A stretch of 64,000 nt of DNA from Pseudomonas sp. ANT_H12B (GTDB taxonomy: Bacteria > Pseudomonadota > Gammaproteobacteria > Pseudomonadales > Pseudomonadaceae). Where the stretch lies: positions 1-64,000 of the forward strand of contig NZ_VOBI01000022.1 of NCBI RefSeq assembly GCF_008369325.1, in the 5' to 3' direction. Below the pieces are notes generated by a model. That model had not been told where the DNA came from, ran no database searches, and was given only the letters and a program-made list of their open reading frames with translations. Positions 43,507 to 51,922 of the stretch are shown here, one piece after another (positions within the stretch are counted from its first letter, which is position 1; every line of letters begins with the position of its first letter). Both the position numbers and the translations under genes were made by a program.

Positions 43507-43920
43507 TTGTCGAACAAAGCCTTACGTATCCTGATCGCCGACGAGCAGCATTTTCACCGAATGAAGGTCGAGCGACTGTTCAATCAAATCGGCTACTACC
43601 GGATCGCGCCGGTGCACAGCCTTGAAGAGCTGTTGACCCTGGTCGACTACGGTTGCGAGCCATTCGATCTGGTGGTTATCAACGCATCGCTGGGCGCAGG
43701 GGCATTGGACCTGCTCGATTTCTTCCTCGATAACCGGCAGGTTCATCGCGCATTGATCTACAACGGTCAGCAGGCACAGTTGCCGCCGATCCCTGCCTGT
43801 GTGCAGCAGAAGATTCAAGTGAGCCTTGGGTTATTGCCTGATCTGGCGTGCATCCAGCGGTTGATGGTGATCGTTGATCCTGGGCTACCGCTCGTCGGCA
43901 CTGTCATTTCTGTCAGGTAG
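43507..43920 (+). CDS. Receiver-like protein lacking the phospho-acceptor Asp
   Basis: A 137-residue single-domain protein with the look of a response-regulator receiver: LRILIADEQHFHRMKVERLFNQIGYYRI at the N-terminus (acidic pocket DE instead of DD) and FDLVVINASLGAGALDLLDFF where normal receivers read DLVLLDxxLP. The residue at the phosphorylation site is Asn, so it probably cannot be phosphorylated. No output domain follows. The start is TTG 43507. It lies just upstream of a LuxR-type regulator and a BvgS-type kinase, so it may act as a decoy or allosteric partner; this is inferred from position. Confidence 0.7.
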   Translation: MSNKALRILIADEQHFHRMKVERLFNQIGYYRIAPVHSLEELLTLVDYGCEPFDLVVINASLGAGALDLLDFFLDNRQVHRALIYNGQQAQLPPIPACVQQKIQVSLGLLPDLACIQRLMVIVDPGLPLVGTVISVR

Positions 43921-44030
43921 TTCCATTCGGGTTCCCATGCAACAGTCTATGCGCAGCCGTTGTGTCTAACCCGGGTCTGATTCAGGGGTGTTCATTACCC
44001 AGTCGTCATGTCTTTGAACAGGAAGTTTCC

Positions 44031-44666
44031 ATGAAGTCAGTGCTGTCAGTGCTGGTTGTGGACGATCATCCGGTGGTTCGCGCCGCCATCAAAATCGTCC
44101 TCAAGCAAGAAGGGTTCAACCGGATTTACGAGGCCAGCAGCGGTAATGAGGTCTTGCCGATGATCCGCGAACATAAACCGGATCTGGTGGTGCTGGATCT
44201 GGTCATGCCTTCGCTCGACGGGCTGAGTGTGCTGGGACGTATCCAGGCCAGTGACGTACGGTGCCGGGTTCTGGTCTTCACATCCCAGGAACCCATGTTT
44301 TATCAGGATCGCTGCAGACGCGCCGGTGCCGAGGCGTATGTTTCCAAGACCAACGATTTGCAGCATTTGCACAAAGCCGTGCATGCAGTCATGGCGGGTT
44401 ACACCTATTTCGCCAAACTGTCCTCCAACTCAGTGTCGCTGAACCCGTTGCAACGCAGCGAGAAAGAGATGATCGACGGTCTCTCCGACCGTGAGCTGGA
44501 AATTTTTCGGCATCTGGCCCGGGGTGCTAAAAATAAGGTGATCGCTGAGGCCATGCACCTGAGCCACAAGACTGTGAGCACCTACAAGACCCGATTGATA
44601 GACAAACTCAACGTGGAATCGTTGGTGCACCTGAGTGATTTCGCCAAGCGTAATCATCTGATCTGA
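44031..44666 (+). CDS. EvgA/BvgA-type response regulator (LuxR family)
   Basis: A 211-residue regulator with an N-terminal receiver (VVDDHPVVRAAIK; phospho-acceptor in DLVVLDLVMPSLDG near residue 54; conserved Lys in YVSKTND) and a C-terminal LuxR-type HTH (LSDRELEIFRHLARGAKNKVIAEAMHLSHKTVSTYKTRL). I start it at ATG 44031 after GGAAG; the frame is open to 43962, but that extension lacks family resemblance. Its stop is immediately followed by the ATG of a BvgS-type hybrid kinase, so the two form a two-component pair. Confidence 0.9.
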   Translation: MKSVLSVLVVDDHPVVRAAIKIVLKQEGFNRIYEASSGNEVLPMIREHKPDLVVLDLVMPSLDGLSVLGRIQASDVRCRVLVFTSQEPMFYQDRCRRAGAEAYVSKTNDLQHLHKAVHAVMAGYTYFAKLSSNSVSLNPLQRSEKEMIDGLSDRELEIFRHLARGAKNKVIAEAMHLSHKTVSTYKTRLIDKLNVESLVHLSDFAKRNHLI

Positions 44667-47600
44667 ATGAAAACCTTTCGACGACAGAGTTGCCTGGCGA
44701 GTCTGCTGTTGCTTGGCCTTTGTTTATGGGAAACGAGCGTCTTCGCGCAACCCCAAACGCTGACGTTGCTGGGGCGCTCAAACGTGGAAGGTTACAACGC
44801 CGGGCTGTCAGAAACCGATTCGCGTTGGCTACGGAAAAAGGGTCGATTGGTGCTCGCCGTCTCGGCTCCGGATTATCCACCCTTCGACATCACTACCACG
44901 GGTGATGCGTTCGAGGGGCTGACGGCAGACTATGCCGGTCTGCTCCAGCAACTGCTGAACGTGGAGATTGAAGTCCGGCGTTACAAGTCGCGAGACGACG
45001 CGGTGCAGGCAATCAAACAAGGGGCGGCAGACCTGCTGGGAACGGCCAATCGTTATGAGGCTGACGATCCGCAGTTATGGATGTCCAGTGCCTATGCCGT
45101 CGATCAACCGGTGCTGGTGACACGCACCGATTCGTCTCAGGTGCTGGCCCCGGAACTGGCCGGCAAGCGGCTGGCGACGCTGTACCACTATTTGCCTGAG
45201 CATGCCGTGCAGCGGTTCTATCCCGAGGCGCAGGTTCAGCTGTTTCCGTCGGCGCTGCAGGCCGTCGGCGCAGTCGCTTTTCGTCAGGCGGATGTCTATT
45301 TGGGCGATGCGATCAGCGCCCATTATCTGATCAGTAAAAACTACCTGAACAACGTACAGCTGGCCGATTTTTCACGCATGGAGTCCGGTGGTTTTGCGTT
45401 TGCAATGACCCACGACAACCAACGGTTGCAACAGATCGTCAACAGGGCGCTGGCGGCTGTACCGACTGACGAGCAAATAAATATCTTGCGTCGATGGGGC
45501 TCCAGCGGGAGTTCTATCTCAGGTACGCAACCGCTGCACTTCAGCGTGGCCGAACAGCGTTGGCTCGACCGGCATCCACGTGTGAGGGTGGCGATCAACG
45601 AAAACATCATGCCGATTTCTTTCATCGACAGCGAAGGCAAATTTCGCGGTATCAGTGCTGATGTTCTGAGGAAGATCAGCCTGCGTACAGGGTTGAAATT
45701 TGACATGCAGCCGACCGGGTCGGTGGCCGAAATGCTGGAGCGCATCAAGACCGGCCAGGTCGACGTGTTGGCTGGCATCAGCCCCAGTGTCGAGCGTGAA
45801 ACCGATTTGCGCTTCACTCGTCCGTTTTTGACCAGCCCGTTTGTGCTGGTGACCCGCATCGCGCCGGACAGCCCCACGACGCTGGACGAGATGGCCGGCA
45901 AAAGTCTGGCCGTTACCCAAGGCAACAGTACCGGTGAATTCATTCGTCAGCATTTTCCGCAGGTCAGGCTGGTCAATGCGTCGCTGACGGCAGAGGCCAT
46001 GGAAATGGTTGCCCAAGGCAAGACACAAGGCGCAATCAACTCACTGATCGGTGCCCGCTACATGATTTCCCGGCACTACCGGGATCGGCTGCAAGTGACC
46101 AGCACCGTCGGCACTGATCCGGCCCGAAGTACGCTGGCGACCAGTCGAGAATCACCTGAGCTGTATTCGATTCTGGACAAGGCACTGCTCAGCATCGCTC
46201 CCGAAGAAATCGATGAGCTGACCCACTATTGGCGTAATGATCTGGTGGTGGAGCAAAGTTACTGGCTGCGTCATCGGCAGGAAATTCTTCAGGCATTCGC
46301 CGCGGCGGGTGCGTTGCTCTTACTTGCCCTGGGCTGGATCGCCTATCAACGTCGACAGATCCGGCTGCGTCAGCATTTGCTCGGCCAATTGCAGGACGCC
46401 AAAGACGCCGCCGACGGTGCCAACCGCGCCAAAACCACGTTTCTGGCGACCATGAGCCATGAGATCCGCACGCCGATGAATGCCCTGATAGGCATGCTTG
46501 AACTGGCGCAGAAGCGGGCGGATGAAGGGGGCTCCGATCGCACCGCTATCGAGGTAGCGTCCGATGCGGCGCAACAATTACTGGCGTTGATCGGCGACAT
46601 TCTGGACATCGCGCGCATTGAGTCCGGGCATTTGTCGCTGACACCTGAACGGGCCAACTTGCGAACGCTGGTGGAGGCAGTGTGCCGGGTTTTCGAAGGT
46701 CTGGCACGGCAGAAGAATCTGCAGTGGCGGATCGACCTGGATAAACACAGCGACTGTGATGTGATGGTCGACCCCACGCGCTTCAAGCAGATGCTGTCGA
46801 ATCTGCTGAGCAATGCGATCAAGTTTACCCATGAAGGTGAAGTGAGCCTGACGTTACGGGTACAGCCTGGTCCGGGGAATCTGGCGGTGAGCGTGCAGGT
46901 TGAGGACAGCGGCATCGGTATCTGCGCAGATGATCAACAGCGACTGTTCAATCCGTTCGTGCAGGCTGGCAACAGCCAGCAGTCAGGCCGCCATGGTTCC
47001 GGGCTGGGGCTGGTGATCAGCCGCACGCTATGCGAAATGATGGGGGGGCGGTTGCACCTCGACAGCGTCCTCGGGCGGGGTACGCGGGTCGTGATGCATC
47101 TTGAACTGATCGCGTTGCAACCGCTGCCCGCCAGCGAACTGCCGGGGAGCGAAATACAGATGCCGACCCGACCGCTGACGATTCTGGTGGTCGATGATTA
47201 TCCGGCGAATCGATTGTTGCTCTCACGGCAGTTGAGCTATCTGGGGCATCGTGTTCTGGAGGCTGAGGATGGCGAGCGCGGTCTTGCGCAGTGGCGCGAA
47301 CATGAGTTCGACCTGATCATCACCGACTGCAATATGCCGGTGGTCAGTGGTTATGAATTGGCGGGTTCGATACGCGATGCAGAGCGTTTCCATGGCGCCC
47401 CGCCGACGCTGATCCTGGGGTTCACCGCCAATGCGCAACCCGAGGAGAAGATCCGTTGCCTGGAGGCGGGCATGGACGACTGTCTGTTCAAACCGATCCG
47501 GCTGGCAGATCTGCGCGTGTGGTTGTCGTCCAAATTTGTCAGTGGACCCGTAACGGCGATCGAAGAGCTACCAACCTCTGAGATCGATCTGAGCGGTCTG

Positions 47601-47903
47601 CAGCGATACGTCGGTGCCGACCATGAGCTGATCCAACAATTGTTGCGCGATCTGGCCATGACTAACCGCGATGATCGTGAGCATTTGCTAAAGGCGCACT
47701 CCAATGGCAATCACAATGACTTGCAGGAACTGGCGCACCGCATCAAGGGCGGGGCGCTAATGGTCCGGGCGGCCGATTTGATCGACTGTTGCGAGCAACT
47801 GGAACGAGCCTGCGGCGAGGGCCGCCAGGCACTGATCGACGAGGCTGTCGATCAGTTGCAGCAAGCCATGACACGCCTGGACCAGAACCTCAGGCAAGGC
47901 TGA
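44667..47903 (+). CDS. BvgS-type hybrid sensor histidine kinase
   Basis: A 1078-residue inner-membrane sensor. Order: signal peptide (residues 1-28, ending SVFAQ); two tandem periplasmic solute-binding (SBP_bac_3) domains at about 45-290 (RLVLAVSAPDYPPFDI) and 300-525 (RVRVAINENIMPISFID); a membrane segment near 537-557; HisKA (SHEIRTPMNALIGMLEL); HATPase (SNAIKFTHEGE, GSGLGLVISRTLC); receiver (LVVDDYPANR, phospho-acceptor in LIITDCNMPVVSG); and a C-terminal Hpt domain with His in ELAHRIKGGA. All relay residues are present, so a four-step phosphorelay to the upstream regulator is expected. No PAS domain separates the membrane segment from HisKA, unlike BvgS of Bordetella. The ligand is unknown. 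Confidence 0.93.
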   Translation: MKTFRRQSCLASLLLLGLCLWETSVFAQPQTLTLLGRSNVEGYNAGLSETDSRWLRKKGRLVLAVSAPDYPPFDITTTGDAFEGLTADYAGLLQQLLNVEIEVRRYKSRDDAVQAIKQGAADLLGTANRYEADDPQLWMSSAYAVDQPVLVTRTDSSQVLAPELAGKRLATLYHYLPEHAVQRFYPEAQVQLFPSALQAVGAVAFRQADVYLGDAISAHYLISKNYLNNVQLADFSRMESGGFAFAMTHDNQRLQQIVNRALAAVPTDEQINILRRWGSSGSSISGTQPLHFSVAEQRWLDRHPRVRVAINENIMPISFIDSEGKFRGISADVLRKISLRTGLKFDMQPTGSVAEMLERIKTGQVDVLAGISPSVERETDLRFTRPFLTSPFVLVTRIAPDSPTTLDEMAGKSLAVTQGNSTGEFIRQHFPQVRLVNASLTAEAMEMVAQGKTQGAINSLIGARYMISRHYRDRLQVTSTVGTDPARSTLATSRESPELYSILDKALLSIAPEEIDELTHYWRNDLVVEQSYWLRHRQEILQAFAAAGALLLLALGWIAYQRRQIRLRQHLLGQLQDAKDAADGANRAKTTFLATMSHEIRTPMNALIGMLELAQKRADEGGSDRTAIEVASDAAQQLLALIGDILDIARIESGHLSLTPERANLRTLVEAVCRVFEGLARQKNLQWRIDLDKHSDCDVMVDPTRFKQMLSNLLSNAIKFTHEGEVSLTLRVQPGPGNLAVSVQVEDSGIGICADDQQRLFNPFVQAGNSQQSGRHGSGLGLVISRTLCEMMGGRLHLDSVLGRGTRVVMHLELIALQPLPASELPGSEIQMPTRPLTILVVDDYPANRLLLSRQLSYLGHRVLEAEDGERGLAQWREHEFDLIITDCNMPVVSGYELAGSIRDAERFHGAPPTLILGFTANAQPEEKIRCLEAGMDDCLFKPIRLADLRVWLSSKFVSGPVTAIEELPTSEIDLSGLQRYVGADHELIQQLLRDLAMTNRDDREHLLKAHSNGNHNDLQELAHRIKGGALMVRAADLIDCCEQLERACGEGRQALIDEAVDQLQQAMTRLDQNLRQG

Positions 47904-47906
47904 AGC

Positions 47907-48710
47907 TTAATCCCACTGCGGGGCGATACCTTTGGGGCTGGTCAATCGTTGGCCACGATCAAGACTGGCGATCAACGCCATGTCGGCATCGCTCAACGTC
48001 ATGGCACAGGCTTTCAGGTTGCTGGCCAGATTGGCGCGTTTGGTGGACGAGGGGATCACTGCGTAACCCAGTTGCATGGCCCAGGCCAGGGTGACGTGTG
48101 CCGGAGTTGCCTGAAGGCGATCGGCGATCTGCTGGATCACCGGGTCTTTGAGCACTTCGCCGTACGCCAAGGTCATGTAGGAGGTGATCTGAATGCCCTG
48201 GCTCTGCGCGAACTCGACGACTTTGCGGTTTTGCAGGTACGGGTGCAGTTCGATCTGGTTGGTGGCGATGTTCCCGGCACCGACGGCGGCGATGGCTTGT
48301 TTCATCAGGTCGATGGTGAAGTTGGACACACCGATCTGCTGGGTCAGGCCCAGTTGTTTGGCTTCGAGCAGGGCGCCCATGAACTCTTCGACCGACACCT
48401 GATCTTCCGGAGACGGCCAGTGGATCAGGGTCAGGTCCAGGTAGTCGGTCTGCAGTTTTTGCAGGCTCTCTTTGAGACTGTCGATCAGGCGATCCCTGGC
48501 GAAGTTGGCGACCCAGATCTTGCTGGTGATGAACAGCTCGTCACGGGCAACGCCGCTGGCGGCGATGGCCTCGCCGACCTCGGCTTCGTTCTCGTAGATT
48601 TGCGCGGTATCGATGACCCGGTAGCCCAACTCCAGGCCGGTGCTCACCGAATCGATGACCATCTGACCTTGCAAGCGAAACGTACCAAGACCGAATGCGG
48701 GAATAGACAT
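47907..48710 (-). CDS. dkgB: Aldo/keto reductase, 2,5-diketo-D-gluconate reductase B type
   Basis: A 267-residue NADPH-dependent aldo/keto reductase. Family marks: GLGTFRL at the N-terminus, GYRVIDTAQIYENEAEVG (catalytic Asp and Tyr), the Lys in FITSKIW, LTLIHWPSP (catalytic His), IGVSNF, and the nucleotide-binding VIPSSTKRANLASN. I start it at 48710 (MSIPAFGLGTF) after GGAG; the frame is open 38 residues further without resemblance. It converges on the BvgS-type kinase with only three bases between stops. Confidence 0.9.
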   Translation of the reverse strand: MSIPAFGLGTFRLQGQMVIDSVSTGLELGYRVIDTAQIYENEAEVGEAIAASGVARDELFITSKIWVANFARDRLIDSLKESLQKLQTDYLDLTLIHWPSPEDQVSVEEFMGALLEAKQLGLTQQIGVSNFTIDLMKQAIAAVGAGNIATNQIELHPYLQNRKVVEFAQSQGIQITSYMTLAYGEVLKDPVIQQIADRLQATPAHVTLAWAMQLGYAVIPSSTKRANLASNLKACAMTLSDADMALIASLDRGQRLTSPKGIAPQWD

Positions 48711-48860
48711 CAATGACTCCAGGGTTGCAGTAGGAATGACTGGAGTATCCGCGCCTGCACCCTTGAGAAAAACAGTGCAATGGTCAAAGCAATGTTTACT
48801 GAAAGTCATGAATCCCGTCACCACGGTATTGATGGTGTCAGGTCTTACGCCCGGGTAGGA

Positions 48861-48903
48861 ACCGGAGACATCCTTTACGTTTTAAACCGGAGACATCGTT
48901 TAC
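48861..48903. other. Possible insertion-sequence end remnant
   Basis: Two direct copies of ACCGGAGACATC plus CTTTAC or GTTTAC, 25 bases apart, followed by sequence (to about 49110) with no transposase frame. Tandem end motifs like these resemble the termini of some IS481/IS3-like elements. The gap 48711-49110 otherwise holds nothing I can support as a gene. Confidence 0.35.
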
Positions 48904-49110
48904 AGGTATGAAATACGGTCAGGAGGTGCCTGACCATGCCCTGAAAGATAAACAACCCGCCAGACCATTCGATCGGGATGAAGTCCATCAGCGAGCCAAT
49001 GGGCGGCGAGGGCAGTTCACCGTTGCCGATGGCTGTTTAGACTGCCACCGTGGCGCATTGACGCCTCGGCCTGGGCGAGTCCATCCAATTACAAAAGGAG
49101 CGCGTAGCGG

Positions 49111-50019
49111 TTAGGCAATATCGCTGTGGCTGAATTCCTCTCCCAGAAAGTCGATCAACGCCCGCACCGACGGTAGCAATCCCCGGCGCGAAGGGAAGAT
49201 CGCATGCACGATCCCGCATTTCGGCGCCCATCCCGGCACCAGTTCGACCAAGCGGCCGGCAGCAATGTCATCGCGCACCACCACGCTGGGCAGGTGAGCG
49301 ATGCCAATCCCGGCCACCACCGCGTGACGTAGCGCCAACAGGTCATCGGTGACCATTCGTGGCGCATGCCGGATCACCGCGCTGGCGCCATCGCCCCCAA
49401 ACAATTCCCACTGATATTCACGCTGCGCCGCGCCCCAGTGCAGGCTTGGCAACCCGCTGAGGTCAGCCGGGGAGGCCGGTGAAGACAGGCGCGGCACAAA
49501 GGCCGGACTGCCCACCAGGCATTGGGTGCTGTTGCCCAGCACCTTCATCACCATGTCGGTATTTTCCAGCGGCGGAAAGCGCACCCGCAGGGCGATGTCG
49601 AACCCCTCGTGGATCAGGTCGACCCGGCGATTGGTGCTCTCGATGAACAACTCCACCAACGGGTACTTGAGCATGTAGCGCGTCAGCATCGGCCCAACCC
49701 AGGAGTTCAGCAGCGCGGTCGGGCAACTGAGGCGCACCAGGCCTTGGGGTTCGGAGCGGTTGCGTTCGATCAGTTCGGCGGCACTTTCCGCTTCCACCCG
49801 CATGGCCAGGCAACGTTGGTAATACGCCTGGCCGATTTCGGTCAGCGAACAATGCCGACTGGTGCGGTGGAGTAAACGCACACCGAGGCGTTCTTCGAGC
49901 TCGGCAATACGCCGGCTGAGCTTCGACTTGGGTATGTCCAGCGCCCGCCCGGCGGGGGCGAAACCGCCGTGTTCCACCACCTGGGTGAAGTAATAAAGGG
50001 TATTGAGGTCTTCCACCAT
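49111..50019 (-). CDS. LysR-family transcriptional regulator
   Basis: A 302-residue regulator with an N-terminal winged helix (LNTLYYFTQVVEHGGFAPAGRALDIPKSKLSRRIAELEERLGVRLLHRTSR) and a LysR substrate-binding domain from about residue 90 (LVRLSCPTALL ... IHEGFDIALRVRFPPLENTDMVMKVLG), of the CrgA/PA-type subgroup. It is divergent from the pirin gene, with 105 bases between starts, so it most likely controls that gene and the ycaC-like gene. Confidence 0.92.
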   Translation of the reverse strand: MVEDLNTLYYFTQVVEHGGFAPAGRALDIPKSKLSRRIAELEERLGVRLLHRTSRHCSLTEIGQAYYQRCLAMRVEAESAAELIERNRSEPQGLVRLSCPTALLNSWVGPMLTRYMLKYPLVELFIESTNRRVDLIHEGFDIALRVRFPPLENTDMVMKVLGNSTQCLVGSPAFVPRLSSPASPADLSGLPSLHWGAAQREYQWELFGGDGASAVIRHAPRMVTDDLLALRHAVVAGIGIAHLPSVVVRDDIAAGRLVELVPGWAPKCGIVHAIFPSRRGLLPSVRALIDFLGEEFSHSDIA

Positions 50020-50124
50020 CGTTCTCCAGATAGAACGCTAAGGCTGGTTTTTGCAGTCTAGTGCATCGAATGCGTCGGATTTAAGCTTTATCCATCGCGT
50101 CACACAACAGATTTGGGAGGCAAG

Positions 50125-50991
50125 ATGAAAAACATCATCGGTATCTACACCAGCCCACGGGCCCACTGGGTCGGCGACGGTTTTCCGGTTCGCACGCTGT
50201 TTTCCTACGACAACCTGGGCAAACACATCAGTCCGTTTTTGCTGCTCGATCACGCCGGTCCCGCTGAATTCACCCCGACCACTGAGCGTCGTGGCGTTGG
50301 TCAGCATCCGCATCGCGGTTTCGAAACCGTGACTATCGTTTATAAGGGCGAACTGGAACACCGCGACTCCACCGGCAGCGGCGGCAAGATCGGCCCAGGC
50401 GACGTGCAATGGATGACCGCCGCTTCCGGGATTCTCCACGAAGAGTTCCACTCCGAAGGTTTCGCCAAAACCGGCGGCACCCTGGAAATGGTGCAGCTGT
50501 GGGTCAACCTGCCGGCCAAGGACAAAATGGCCAACGCCGGTTACCAGACGATTCTCGATGGCGACATCCCGAGCATCGCGCTCAAGGACCAGGCCGGCAG
50601 CCTGCGCTTGATCGCCGGCGAGTTCGACGGCCACACCGGCCCGGCACACACGTTTACCCCGATTGACGTCTGGGACCTGCGCCTCAACGGCGGCAAGTTG
50701 TTGACCCTGGATCTGCATGAAGGCCGCAACACCGCGCTGGTGGTACTGCGCGGCACGGTTCAGGTCAACGGCCTGGAACTGGTGCGAGAGGGGCAATTGG
50801 CGTTGTTCGAACGTAACGGCCATCAGCTCAGTCTGGAAGCCAATAACGACGCCGTTGTGTTGTTGCTCAGCGGCGAACCGATCGATGAACCCATCGTCGG
50901 CCATGGCCCGTTCGTGATGAACACCGAGCAAGAGATTCACCAGGCATTCGCCGATTTCCAGTCGGGCCGCTTCGGCCGTATGAGCGATTGA
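50125..50991 (+). CDS. Pirin family protein
   Basis: A 288-residue bicupin. The N-terminal cupin carries the pirin metal motif (GVGQHPHRGFETVTIVYKGELEHRDSTGS, then MTAASGILHEEFH), and the C-terminal part (GPAHTFTPIDVWDLRL) fits the second cupin. Bacterial pirins include quercetin 2,3-dioxygenases and redox-sensing proteins, so the substrate is undefined. ATG 50125 follows GGGAGG; a TTG twelve bases earlier in frame is unlikely. Together with the divergent LysR gene and the following hydrolase it forms a common Pseudomonas arrangement. Confidence 0.92.
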   Translation: MKNIIGIYTSPRAHWVGDGFPVRTLFSYDNLGKHISPFLLLDHAGPAEFTPTTERRGVGQHPHRGFETVTIVYKGELEHRDSTGSGGKIGPGDVQWMTAASGILHEEFHSEGFAKTGGTLEMVQLWVNLPAKDKMANAGYQTILDGDIPSIALKDQAGSLRLIAGEFDGHTGPAHTFTPIDVWDLRLNGGKLLTLDLHEGRNTALVVLRGTVQVNGLELVREGQLALFERNGHQLSLEANNDAVVLLLSGEPIDEPIVGHGPFVMNTEQEIHQAFADFQSGRFGRMSD

Positions 50992-51117
50992 ACTCATTGT
51001 AGTAATGCTGTGGCGTGCCGGGCCTGGATGACTACGCTTGCTTGGCCGCCTGTTAACGAACAATCAGGTTTCACTTCCGCCGGCCCGTTCGGCATCGATA
51101 AAAAGCGAGGATTACCC

Positions 51118-51744
51118 ATGACTACTTCTTACAAACGTCTCGACAAGGATAACGCCGTCGTTCTGTTGGTCGATCACCAGGCGGGTCTGCTGTCTCTGGT
51201 GCGCGACATCGAGCCGGACCGTTTCAAGAACAACGTGCTGGCCCTGGCTGACCTGGCCAAGTACTTCAAGTTGCCGACCATTCTCACCACCAGTTTCGAG
51301 ACCGGCCCCAACGGCCCGTTGGTGCCCGAGCTCAAAGCGCTGTTTCCGGATGCGCCGTACATCGCTCGTCCTGGCCAGATCAACGCGTGGGACAACGAAG
51401 ATTTCGTCAAGGCGATCAAGGCCACCGGCAAAAAACAACTGATCATCGCTGGCGTAGTGACCGAGGTTTGCGTGGCGTTCCCGGCGCTGTCGGCATTGGC
51501 TGAAGGCTTTGAAGTGTTCGTGGTGACTGACGCATCTGGCACCTTCAACGAGCTGACCCGTCAATCGGCCTGGGACCGCATGTCGGCCTCCGGCGCGCAG
51601 TTGATGACCTGGTTCGGTCTGGCCTGCGAGCTGCATCGCGATTGGCGCAACGATGTGGAAGGCTTGGGCACCTTGTTCTCCAACCACATCCCGGACTACC
51701 GCAACCTGTTTACCAGCTACAACGCGCTGACCAATAGCAAGTAA
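51118..51744 (+). CDS. YcaC-type isochorismatase-family hydrolase
   Basis: A 208-residue cysteine hydrolase of the isochorismatase superfamily. Catalytic residues fit the family: Asp in LLVDHQAG near residue 18, Lys in TGKKQLIIAG near 101-102, and nucleophile Cys in GVVTEVCVAF near 117. The ATG at 51118 follows GAGGA. It is downstream of pirin on the same strand with about 126 bases between. The natural substrate of YcaC proteins is unknown. Confidence 0.9.
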   Translation: MTTSYKRLDKDNAVVLLVDHQAGLLSLVRDIEPDRFKNNVLALADLAKYFKLPTILTTSFETGPNGPLVPELKALFPDAPYIARPGQINAWDNEDFVKAIKATGKKQLIIAGVVTEVCVAFPALSALAEGFEVFVVTDASGTFNELTRQSAWDRMSASGAQLMTWFGLACELHRDWRNDVEGLGTLFSNHIPDYRNLFTSYNALTNSK

Positions 51745-51753
51745 CCCATCCCC

Positions 51754-51843
51754 CTGTGGGAGCGAGCCTGCTCGCGAAAGCGGTCTGTCAGTCACTGCAT
51801 GAGTGTCTGTTCTTCCGTCTTCGCGAGCAGGCTCGCTCCCACA
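51754..51843. repeat. REPIN
   Basis: CTGTGGGAGCGAGCCTGCTC and the inverted GCAGGCTCGCTCCCACA, right after the YcaC-type gene. Confidence 0.85.
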
Positions 51844-51922
51844 TTGGTTTCGCATCAAATCCTCCTACACTGTGCCCAATCTGTGAGATCTTCGCGCCAA
51901 TGGCCCTTGCTGGAGTTGCTTG

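Noticed and set aside
48908..49114. Short plus-strand frame after the ACCGGAGACATC repeats
   Set aside because: No ribosome binding site or recognisable motif; it lies in a probable transposon-end remnant.
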